Source of the DNA: Bacteroidales bacterium
Lineage (GTDB): Bacteria > Bacteroidota > Bacteroidia > Bacteroidales > UBA10428
Assembly: GCA_016938235.1 (NCBI GenBank)
Contig: JAFGVA010000168.1
Location: forward strand, 53,232-117,231
DNA length: 64,000 nt
Direction of reading: 5' to 3'
The notes beneath the pieces are model-generated. The model searched no databases, had not been told where the DNA came from, and saw only the letters and a program-made list of their open reading frames with translations. A program made the position numbers and the translations under genes. How positions within the stretch are numbered: position 1 is the stretch's first letter; the number at the start of each line of letters is the position of its first letter. Positions 40,978-49,286 of this stretch are shown one piece after another.

Positions 40978-42633
40978 ATGAAAAAACTTAGTTTTTATGT
41001 ATTGATTACGCTGTTTTTTTTGCTGATTCAAAGTTGCTCAAACGAATTTCCAATTACCGATTCTGTTCATATTAATTCAATTGGCTATTTGCCCGACGGG
41101 AATAAAATTGCTACTGTAATCTCTGATAACTGCACAATAGTTAATATTCGAAAAGGTAAAAACGGAAACCTTGTTTACAATGCCAAAATATCTGGTCCTT
41201 ATTCGATGCCCGATACCAATCTGGTCATTTGGAAAGTAGATTTTTCTGGTTTAACCATTCCCGGCGAATATTTTATTGAAGTGCCCGGAATAGGCCGTTC
41301 AATAGGTTTTAGTATAAATCAAACAGCTTATACCAAACCCTATGTGGCAACAATGAAGGCTTTCTATTATTACCGTTGTGGCACAGAGGTTGAAGGTGTT
41401 CATAAGGGCGATACTTTCAGACATGCTCCTTGTCATATGGGCGATGGCTGGCACGATTTTACAGAATTTGGCCATATACATGCCGATGGTACAGGTGGCT
41501 GGCATGATGCCGGCGATTATGGAAAGTATGTTGTAAATGCCGGAATTACCTTACATAATTTATTTTTAACCTGGGAACATTTTTCTCAAAAGCTGGAGAA
41601 AATAGAATTGACAATACCCGAAACCAGTCCGGAAATGCCGGAGTTCTTGCAAGAACTAAAATGGGAAACCGATTATCTCTTAAAAATGCAATATCCTGAT
41701 AGTTCAGGAAGAGTGTCCCATAAATTAACAGCAAAGGTTTTTCAGGGTTTTATAAGGGCTGAGAACGATTCCAGTATACGTTATTTTTCTGACTGGAGTT
41801 CGGATGCAACTGCCAATTTTGCAGCTGTTATGGCTATCTCTGCGCGTATTTTTAAACCTTACAATTCTGAATATGCTAAAACATGTTTGCAGGCAGCAGA
41901 GCGGAGTTATGATTTTTTAAAAGAAAATCCGGATGATAAACCCTGGGGTCAAAGAGAAATCCGGACCGGATGGTACAGAACTATTGATGTTCATTCGAGA
42001 TTATGGGCTGCAGCTGAACTTTGGGAAACAACAGGTGAAGAAGCTTATCTGACAGATTTTGAACAAAGAGCAAAAAACTACGACAAAAAGGTTTTAAAGA
42101 ACTACGACTGGGGGAATGTTCAGAATCTGGGCATGTTTACTTATATCCTTTCTGATAAGGAAGGGAAAAATACTGAATTGTTTACTCAGTTAAAATCGGA
42201 GCTTATTGCTGTTGCTGATTCTATTGCCGATTATTCCGAAATGGAAGCCTTTGGAAGACCATTCGATAAATATTACTGGGGCTGTAATGGAACCGTTGCG
42301 CGATTGGCCATTACTCTATCCATTGCTAACCTTGTTTCGCCCAATGAAAAATACATAAAAGCGGGGCAAAGCATTATTGCACACCTTTTCGGAAATAATA
42401 TCTATGGGCGTTCTTATGTAATCGGTATTGGAGTTAAACCACCTATGAACCCGCACGACAGGCGTTCAGGCAGTGACGATATTGAAGCGCCATGGCCGGG
42501 CCAGATTGTTGGCGGGGGTCACACACCTTACGATTGGGTTGATGAAGAAAGTAGCTTTAGCCATAACGAAGTGGCAATTAACTGGCAGGCTCCATTGGTT
42601 TATGTTCTGGCTTGGTTTACCAGCGAAGAATAA
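40978..42633 (+). CDS. GH9 endo-beta-1,4-glucanase-like lipoprotein
   Basis: A 551-residue lipoprotein (signal ending FFLLIQSC). An N-terminal Ig-like domain (HINSIGYLPDGNKIATVISD, residues ~30-110) precedes the (alpha/alpha)6 barrel of GH9. The catalytic base region is GGWHDAGDYGKYVVNAG, the conserved NPHDRRSGSD loop follows near residue 490, and the acid Glu lies in HNEVAINWQAPLVYVLAWF. It is the only obvious backbone-cleaving enzyme in the cluster and probably cuts the beta-1,4-glucan chain of xyloglucan or a similar glucan. The lipid anchor suggests it works at the cell surface or in the periplasm. Confidence 0.9.
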   Translation: MKKLSFYVLITLFFLLIQSCSNEFPITDSVHINSIGYLPDGNKIATVISDNCTIVNIRKGKNGNLVYNAKISGPYSMPDTNLVIWKVDFSGLTIPGEYFIEVPGIGRSIGFSINQTAYTKPYVATMKAFYYYRCGTEVEGVHKGDTFRHAPCHMGDGWHDFTEFGHIHADGTGGWHDAGDYGKYVVNAGITLHNLFLTWEHFSQKLEKIELTIPETSPEMPEFLQELKWETDYLLKMQYPDSSGRVSHKLTAKVFQGFIRAENDSSIRYFSDWSSDATANFAAVMAISARIFKPYNSEYAKTCLQAAERSYDFLKENPDDKPWGQREIRTGWYRTIDVHSRLWAAAELWETTGEEAYLTDFEQRAKNYDKKVLKNYDWGNVQNLGMFTYILSDKEGKNTELFTQLKSELIAVADSIADYSEMEAFGRPFDKYYWGCNGTVARLAITLSIANLVSPNEKYIKAGQSIIAHLFGNNIYGRSYVIGIGVKPPMNPHDRRSGSDDIEAPWPGQIVGGGHTPYDWVDEESSFSHNEVAINWQAPLVYVLAWFTSEE

Positions 42634-42691
42634 TACTGATTTACCGCAAAAACCCGATTTAAAAAAAATAATCAAATTAATAAAACCTGTA

Positions 42692-45073
42692 ATGACTAAG
42701 AATTTATTCAGACTAATAGCTGGTTGTTTTTTTGTTTATGCTTTTGCCGGCATTGGATACGCACAAAAACAAGGCTTTGGCTTGCAAAACGAACCTGTTG
42801 ACATCAGTCCGGATTTTGCGGATTTTGAAAATACTTATTACCTCTCGGGTGATTTGGTGAATTTTAATCCGAATACAGGAAAAGGACAACTGCAGTATAA
42901 TCGGTATGAATATTCTACCAGAATAGCTTTTAATAATATTTTAGGAGTTTTACGACCTGTTGAGGCAAACGAATTTCCAGGGAATGAATATGCAGCTTCG
43001 CCCCAATTACCTTTTGAAATTCAGTTTGTATCACCCAAAACTGTTCGAATCAGGGCAAAATCTGGTTTTGAATTAAAAACAGACCAGGAATCCTTAATGC
43101 TTGTCGATGGCGTTGCACCAACCGATAATTCATGGAAGTATTCTAAAACCGAAAAAGGCCATGAATATTCAGGTAAATTTGGAAAAGTAGTTATTTCAGA
43201 ATCACCCTGGAAGATTAGTTTTTATAATGCCAAAGGAGAATTACTTACCAATACGGTACCGCATTCCGATAATGCCGAAACAACATACACACCTGTTTTG
43301 CCGTTTTCGTTTGTCAGAAGGGCTTCTGATTATTCAAGGAGTTTTTCGGCAGTTTTAAATCTTTCGCCCGAAGAAAAAATATTTGGATTGGGCGAATCAT
43401 ACACCGGTTTCAATAAGCGGGGACAAAAAGTTGTGTTGTATACCGACGATGCAAATGGTGTACAAAATGAAACCATGTATAAACCTGTTCCATTCTATAT
43501 GAGCAGCAATGGTTACGGAGTTTTTATACACACATCAACTCCAATAACATGCGATTTTGGTAACTATTTCAACGGAGTTACATCGCTGATGATTGGTGAC
43601 GAGGAACTTGATTTATTTGTGTTTTTGGGCTCCCCAAAAGAAATTTTATATGAGTATACCGGCTTAACCGGGAAATCACCAATGCCTCCGCTATGGTCTT
43701 TTGGGTTCTGGATGAGCAGAATAACCTACTTCTCAGAAGAAGACGGCAGAGCAGTAGTTGACAATCTGAGAAAGTATAAGATTCCATCGGATGTTTTGCA
43801 TTTCGATACAGGTTGGTTTGAAACAGACTGGCGTTGCGATTATAAATTTGCTCCGTCAAGATTCAATAATGCTGAAAAAATGATTCAGGATTTTCAGAAA
43901 CAGGGAATTAAAACCTGCTTGTGGCAGCTGCCTTATTTTGTTCCAAAGAATACTCTTTTCTCTGAAATTATTGAAAATGGTTTGTATGTAAAAAACAACA
44001 AGGGTAATCTGCCATACGAAGATGCTGTTCTCGACTTCTCAAATCCCGAAACGGTTGAGTGGTATCAGGGTAAAATAGCAAGTTTGTTAGAACTTGGAGT
44101 AGGTGCCATTAAAGTTGACTTTGGTGAGGCAGCGCCATACAATGGTATTTATGCTTCCGATAGAACAGGTTTTTATGAGCATAACCTGTTTCCGCTCAGA
44201 TACAACAAAGCAGTTTCTGATATCACACAAAAAGTAAAAGGGGAAAGGATTATTTGGGCAAGAAGTGCATGGGCCGGCAGTCAGCGTTATCCCTTGCATT
44301 GGGGAGGAGATCCTGCAAACACCTATTCAGCTATGTCGTCTACACTTAGAGGGGGGCTGTCATTCGGACTTTCCGGATTTTCATTCTGGAGTCACGATAT
44401 TGGCGGTTTTGTTCAGAAAACGCCTGAAAATATTTACAGGCACTGGACACCTTTTGGTATGTTAACATCGCATGTTCGCAGCCATGGAGCACCTCCGACA
44501 GAACCCTGGGAATACAGCGAAGATTTTATGAATGCTTTTCGGGAAGCAGATAACATGAGGTATCAATTGATGCCTTATATATACGCTCAGGCCAAAGAAT
44601 GTAGCGAGCAGGGTTTGCCCATGGTCAGGGCATTATTTGTTGAATTTCCTGACGATCCCGGTGCCTGGTTAATTGACAATCAGTATATGTTTGGTTCTCA
44701 ATTGCTTGTTGCTCCACTCTTCAGCGATTCAAACAGCCGAAATGTTTATTTGCCAAAAGGTGAATGGATAGATTATCAGACGGGTAAAACCTATTCGGGT
44801 GGCTGGCACTCCATTGAGGCCGGAAATATTCCTGTTGTTATACTTGTTCAAAACGGTTCTGTTATTCCTCATATAAAACTAGCCCAATCAACAGAATTTA
44901 TGGACTGGACTGAGATAGATTTAAAAGTTTATTCCACATCAGAAAAAGCTAATGGTGTTTTATACCTGCCCGAAAGTGAAGGATTGAAAACCATAGAGCT
45001 TAAAAAAGTGGAAGGCAAGTATAAGCTTAGCAAGCATCCATACGAGGGAAAAGTAAAACTGAATATTCTATAA
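42692..45073 (+). CDS. GH31 alpha-xylosidase (YicI-like), secreted
   Basis: From the ATG at 42692 the product is 793 residues with a classical signal peptide (LFRLIAGCFFVYAFAGIGYA, cleaved near YAQKQ). The frame is open upstream to 42473, but that part overlaps the GH9 gene and is not family-like. The barrel has nucleophile Asp476 in AIKVDFGEAAP, the YicI-type context, and acid/base Asp540 in WGGDPANTY. FWMSRITYFSEED and LHFDTGWFE also match YicI-like alpha-xylosidases. It has no PA14 domain, unlike the two other GH31 proteins here. It probably removes non-reducing-end alpha-xylose from xyloglucan oligosaccharides. Confidence 0.9.
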   Translation: MTKNLFRLIAGCFFVYAFAGIGYAQKQGFGLQNEPVDISPDFADFENTYYLSGDLVNFNPNTGKGQLQYNRYEYSTRIAFNNILGVLRPVEANEFPGNEYAASPQLPFEIQFVSPKTVRIRAKSGFELKTDQESLMLVDGVAPTDNSWKYSKTEKGHEYSGKFGKVVISESPWKISFYNAKGELLTNTVPHSDNAETTYTPVLPFSFVRRASDYSRSFSAVLNLSPEEKIFGLGESYTGFNKRGQKVVLYTDDANGVQNETMYKPVPFYMSSNGYGVFIHTSTPITCDFGNYFNGVTSLMIGDEELDLFVFLGSPKEILYEYTGLTGKSPMPPLWSFGFWMSRITYFSEEDGRAVVDNLRKYKIPSDVLHFDTGWFETDWRCDYKFAPSRFNNAEKMIQDFQKQGIKTCLWQLPYFVPKNTLFSEIIENGLYVKNNKGNLPYEDAVLDFSNPETVEWYQGKIASLLELGVGAIKVDFGEAAPYNGIYASDRTGFYEHNLFPLRYNKAVSDITQKVKGERIIWARSAWAGSQRYPLHWGGDPANTYSAMSSTLRGGLSFGLSGFSFWSHDIGGFVQKTPENIYRHWTPFGMLTSHVRSHGAPPTEPWEYSEDFMNAFREADNMRYQLMPYIYAQAKECSEQGLPMVRALFVEFPDDPGAWLIDNQYMFGSQLLVAPLFSDSNSRNVYLPKGEWIDYQTGKTYSGGWHSIEAGNIPVVILVQNGSVIPHIKLAQSTEFMDWTEIDLKVYSTSEKANGVLYLPESEGLKTIELKKVEGKYKLSKHPYEGKVKLNIL

Positions 45074-45100
45074 AAAGACGATATAATTAAACTATTCAAT

Positions 45101-47917
45101 ATGAACTATTTAATAAAAAAAAGTGTTTGGGGTCTGCTGGTTGGTCTTTTAACGATGAGTTGCACAGATTCTGCAGTAGTAAGCAATATAAAGAACGGGG
45201 TTGAGCTTCAATCAAAAGAAATATATGTTAAAGTGCAGTTTGTTAGTAATGATATTGCACATGTAACTAAATGGTCTCCTGAGGGTACTTCAGAAAAACT
45301 AAGTCTTTCTGTACTCGATCAGAAAATTCCGGAGCTGAAAATTCAGGTTCAGGATAATGGCAGCTGTGTTGTTCTTGAATCAGAAACATTGAAACTTGAA
45401 ATTGTAAAAGCTACAGGAAATATCACATATCGAAAAAAAGAGGGCAATTTAATTCTTAAAGAACAGGGAACTCCATTAATTAAACCGGTAATTTATGATG
45501 GTGATTCTGGTTATACTGTTCAGCAGGATTTCAAACTTACTCCCGATGAAGGAGTCTATGGTTTAGGACAACATCAGGATGGTTATTTTAATTATCGTAA
45601 TAAGGAAGTGAAACTGGTTCAGTCTAATACCGATGCCGTGAATCCATTCCTTATTTCCACCCGGAATTATGGTATTCTTTGGGATAATTATTCTGTTACT
45701 GTATTCAGGGATGATGAAAATGGAGCCTCTGTCTGGTCAGATATGGGTGATAATATCGACTATTATTTTGTATATGGCGACAACATGGATAAAGTGATTT
45801 CGGGTTACAGGCACTTAACCGGTAAAGCACCAATGTACGGCAAGCACGCTTATGGTTACTGGCAAAGTAAAGAGCATTACGACACCCAGGAAGAGCTGAT
45901 GACAGTGGCCAGAAAATACCGTAAGCTAAAATATCCTATCGATAATATGATTCAGGACTGGGATTACTGGAACGGTAACGAAAACTGGAGCGGTATGTTT
46001 TTCGATAAAACACTTTTTCCACAGCCAAAGGAAATGTGCGATGAATTGCATGCAATGAATTACAGGCTTATAATCTCAATATGGCCGGCTTTAGGGCCAA
46101 ATACCGAAATATACAAAGATATGGAAAGCAAAGGCTTTTTGTATAACACTGTTGGTTGGGCCGGGTTTAAGTATTACGATGCCTACAATAAGGCTGCAAC
46201 AAAATTATATTGGGAATACCTCAAAAAAGGTATTTATTCAAAAGGTCTCGATGGTTGGTGGATCGATTCTACCGAACCTGATGTGGTAAATGCACTTACC
46301 AAAGGCTCTACCGAGTACGAAATGAAAAAGATGGGAAGCAACAGCCTGGGTTCGTTTGCAAGGTATATGAATTCTTTCTCTCTTGTAATGACAGACGAGC
46401 TACATCGCTATTGGAAAGAAGAAACACAGGAACGCAGAGCATATATTTTAACCCGTTCTACCTTTGCGGGTCAGCAACGAAATGCAGCAACAACCTGGTC
46501 GGGCGATATTGGTGCAAACTGGGAAGTTTACCGTAACCAGATTTCTGCCGGATTGAATCACTGTATGTCTGGTATTCCTTATTGGACATTCGATATCGGA
46601 GCATTTGTTTTAGGTGCCTATGAGGGTGTTTTTATGGAAGGCGGAAAAGACCCTGCATACCAGGAATTGTATAACCGCATGTTCCAGTTAGGCGCATTTA
46701 CGCCAATTTTCCGTTCACACGGATCCGAGACTCCCCGCGAAATATGGGAGATGGGTGAATTCGAGCAGTCTATCTTAAAATTCGATAAACTTCGTTACAG
46801 GTTAATGCCTTACATATATTCCCTGGCCTGGAAAGTTACCAGCGAAGATTATACCTATATGCGTGGTCTGCCAATGGATTTCACAACTGATAAGCACACC
46901 TACAACATTGACGATCAGTTTATGTTTGGTCCGGCTTTAATGGCCTGTCCTGTAACTGATTATATGTACCATACCCCACCACAGGCATCGCAGCTTATTG
47001 CTCCTGAATATTTTACTACTAATGACGGAGAACAAGGACTTTTTGCTCAATATTATAAAGATAATAATTACGAAACGCTGGGAATAGAGAAGATTGATCC
47101 AAACGTTGATGTATTCTGGTATACCGGACGTCCTGAGTATGTAACCGATTCGATGTATTCGATTCGCTGGACAGGAAAACTTACCCCAAAAGAATCAGGT
47201 TTACATCAGTTCCATATGAAGTGTTTCGATGCAAAACGCATCATACTTGATGGAGATACTGTTCCGATTGTTTATACAAGTACGGAGCAATATACTGCCA
47301 AACTTGATTTAGAAGCCTGGAAAGCATACGATATTATTGTTGAAACTGAAAATAATTCAACCGGAGCAGCCCGTATGCGCCTGTTCTGGAAAACTCCTTC
47401 GATGTTTGCTGTGGAAGGTACAGTTCCGACTACCGAAAAAGTAAAAGAAGTTTATCTGCCCGAAGGTACTGAATGGTATGACTTCTGGACTGGAAAAAAA
47501 TTCGAGGGCGGCCAAAAACAAACTTTCGATGCACCAAAAGACCTGATTCCTCTTCTTGTTAAAGCTGGTTCAATCATTCCTATGGGGCCATTTATTGAGT
47601 ATACAACCCAGAAGCCTGCCGATCCGATTGAACTTCGAATATATGCCGGTGCTGATGGTTCATTTAATCTTTACGAAGATGAAAATGATAATTACAACTA
47701 TGAGAAAGGGGTTTATGCAACAATATCTTTTGATTGGAATGATGCAGAGAAAAAGCTCACTGTTGGGGAAAGGCAGGGTAGTTTCCCGGGAATGTTGAAT
47801 GAAAGAACAATTAAAGTAGTACTGGTTAACCTAGAACACGGTTCAGGAATTGAAATCACAAAAAACTTTGATAAAATTGTAAAATACAATGGCGCTGAAC
47901 AGGTTATTGAGTTTTAG
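45101..47917 (+). CDS. GH31 alpha-xylosidase-like lipoprotein with C-terminally inserted PA14 domain
   Basis: A 938-residue lipoprotein (signal ending VGLLTMSC). The barrel has nucleophile Asp389 in WWIDSTEPDV and acid/base Asp469 in TWSGDIGANW. A PA14-like domain is inserted after the barrel within the C-terminal beta region (about residues 642-768, GLFAQYYKDNNYETLGIEKI ... GAARMRLFWKTPS), and the interrupted domain resumes at EVYLPEGTEWYDFWTG. The gene at 31565 carries its PA14 before the barrel. Likely an alpha-xylosidase or alpha-glucosidase on branched oligosaccharides. It is the last gene before a terminator. Confidence 0.88.
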   Translation: MNYLIKKSVWGLLVGLLTMSCTDSAVVSNIKNGVELQSKEIYVKVQFVSNDIAHVTKWSPEGTSEKLSLSVLDQKIPELKIQVQDNGSCVVLESETLKLEIVKATGNITYRKKEGNLILKEQGTPLIKPVIYDGDSGYTVQQDFKLTPDEGVYGLGQHQDGYFNYRNKEVKLVQSNTDAVNPFLISTRNYGILWDNYSVTVFRDDENGASVWSDMGDNIDYYFVYGDNMDKVISGYRHLTGKAPMYGKHAYGYWQSKEHYDTQEELMTVARKYRKLKYPIDNMIQDWDYWNGNENWSGMFFDKTLFPQPKEMCDELHAMNYRLIISIWPALGPNTEIYKDMESKGFLYNTVGWAGFKYYDAYNKAATKLYWEYLKKGIYSKGLDGWWIDSTEPDVVNALTKGSTEYEMKKMGSNSLGSFARYMNSFSLVMTDELHRYWKEETQERRAYILTRSTFAGQQRNAATTWSGDIGANWEVYRNQISAGLNHCMSGIPYWTFDIGAFVLGAYEGVFMEGGKDPAYQELYNRMFQLGAFTPIFRSHGSETPREIWEMGEFEQSILKFDKLRYRLMPYIYSLAWKVTSEDYTYMRGLPMDFTTDKHTYNIDDQFMFGPALMACPVTDYMYHTPPQASQLIAPEYFTTNDGEQGLFAQYYKDNNYETLGIEKIDPNVDVFWYTGRPEYVTDSMYSIRWTGKLTPKESGLHQFHMKCFDAKRIILDGDTVPIVYTSTEQYTAKLDLEAWKAYDIIVETENNSTGAARMRLFWKTPSMFAVEGTVPTTEKVKEVYLPEGTEWYDFWTGKKFEGGQKQTFDAPKDLIPLLVKAGSIIPMGPFIEYTTQKPADPIELRIYAGADGSFNLYEDENDNYNYEKGVYATISFDWNDAEKKLTVGERQGSFPGMLNERTIKVVLVNLEHGSGIEITKNFDKIVKYNGAEQVIEF

Positions 47918-47937
47918 TAATTTTAAAAATTGATTAG

Positions 47938-47976
47938 AATGGGCTAAAAATGGATTCAGACATTTTGGCCCATTTT
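47938..47976 (+). terminator. Terminator inside the GH cluster
   Basis: AATGGGC-T-AAAAATG (47938-47952) pairs with CATTTT-G-GCCCATT (47961-47974) around GATTCAGA, forming a near-perfect 14-bp stem followed by TTCATT. It ends the GH31-led transcription unit. Confidence 0.7.
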
Positions 47977-47983
47977 CATTACA

Positions 47984-48012
47984 TTGTAAACCTTTGGATT
48001 AACGTATATTTG
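47984..48012 (+). promoter_or_regulatory. Promoter for the GH27-GH2 unit
   Basis: TTG (47984-47986) is followed after 18 nt by TATATTTG (48005-48012), a full match to the Bacteroidota -33/-7 pattern. Expected transcription start is near 48018, about 26 nt before the GH27 ATG. Confidence 0.65.
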
Positions 48013-48043
48013 ACAATACGAACTATAAATAACCTCAATCAAT

Positions 48044-49261
48044 ATGAAACAAATAAAACTGTTATTATCTATTGTTTTATTATTGTTCACTATGCAAATC
48101 GGTGCACAAAAATTTGAAGGATTAGCACTAACGCCACCTATGGGCTGGAACAGCTGGAATCACTTTGCATGTGAAATAAATGAAGATATTATAAAAGGTG
48201 TGGCCGACGAAATGGCATCTAATGGAATGCGCGATGCCGGCTATGAATACATAAATATCGACGATTGCTGGCATGGTGAAAGAGACAGTCTTGGATTTAT
48301 ACATCCAAGTCCAGAGCATTTCCCTTCTGGAATGAAAGCTCTTTCGGACTATGTTCACTCTAAAGGCCTGAAACTGGGAATTTATTCGGATGCAGGTTGG
48401 AAAACCTGTGGTGGTCACCCCGGAAGCCGTGGTCACGAATACCAGGACGCTATGCAATATGCAAAATGGGGAATTGATTACCTGAAATACGACTGGTGTT
48501 TTACAGATGGTTTAAAAGCTGAAGGTACTTATTTAACCATGAGGGAAGCTCTCCGGGCTGCGGGTCGACCAATAGTATTAAGCATTTGCGAATGGGGCGA
48601 TAACTCACCCTGGTTTTGGGCAACAGACATTGGCCATCTTTGGAGAACTACCGGAGATATCTACAACTGCTTCGATTGTGAATACGACCACGGTTCCTGG
48701 TCATCATGGGGGGTATTACAAATTATTGATCAACGCGATAACGATACCCTTAGAAAATATGCCGGACCCGATCACTGGAACGATCCGGATATGATGGAAA
48801 TCGGGAACGGTATGTCGGTTAATGAAGATCGTGCTCATTTCAGTATGTGGTGCATGTTGGCTGCTCCTCTCATTGCAGGGAATGATTTGCGTAAAATGAA
48901 TGCTGAAACCCTGGAAATTCTTACAAATAAGGAAGCAATTGCTGTTGATCAGGATGCACTTGGAATACAGGGATTTAAATATATGTCAATGGACAGTGTT
49001 GATGTTTGGGTAAAACCTTTGGCTGATAATGATCTTGCTATCTGTTTCCTGAACAAAGGGAAGAACAATGCTGAAATAGAATTTAACTGGAAAGAAAATA
49101 CAATTGTTGATGATCTTAAAGGTTTTACCTATAACTTTAGTGAATCAGAATATACATTAAGAGACCTATGGCTTAAAGAAGATATTGGAAAAACCAGTAA
49201 ACCTTTAAAAGCAACTGTGCCTGGTTATGATGTGCTGATGCTCAGACTTTCTGATATTTAG
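48044..49261 (+). CDS. GH27 alpha-galactosidase, secreted
   Basis: A 405-residue enzyme with a cleavable signal peptide (LLLSIVLLLFTMQIGAQ). The GH27 barrel begins ALTPPMGWNSWNHFACEINE; the nucleophile is Asp150 in YLKYDWCF and the acid/base lies in the NDPDMMEIGN motif. The C-terminal beta domain is short and complete. It removes terminal alpha-1,6- or alpha-1,2-linked galactose, or beta-L-arabinopyranose in some members. It has its own promoter and precedes the second GH2 gene by 25 bp. Family assignment is secure; specificity is inferred. Confidence 0.93.
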   Translation: MKQIKLLLSIVLLLFTMQIGAQKFEGLALTPPMGWNSWNHFACEINEDIIKGVADEMASNGMRDAGYEYINIDDCWHGERDSLGFIHPSPEHFPSGMKALSDYVHSKGLKLGIYSDAGWKTCGGHPGSRGHEYQDAMQYAKWGIDYLKYDWCFTDGLKAEGTYLTMREALRAAGRPIVLSICEWGDNSPWFWATDIGHLWRTTGDIYNCFDCEYDHGSWSSWGVLQIIDQRDNDTLRKYAGPDHWNDPDMMEIGNGMSVNEDRAHFSMWCMLAAPLIAGNDLRKMNAETLEILTNKEAIAVDQDALGIQGFKYMSMDSVDVWVKPLADNDLAICFLNKGKNNAEIEFNWKENTIVDDLKGFTYNFSESEYTLRDLWLKEDIGKTSKPLKATVPGYDVLMLRLSDI

Positions 49262-49286
49262 TAAAAAATAAAACTTGTAATTCATC

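Noticed and set aside
42473..42691. N-terminal extension of the YicI-like GH31 gene
   Set aside because: It overlaps the GH9 gene in another frame, and a signal peptide begins exactly at the ATG at 42692.
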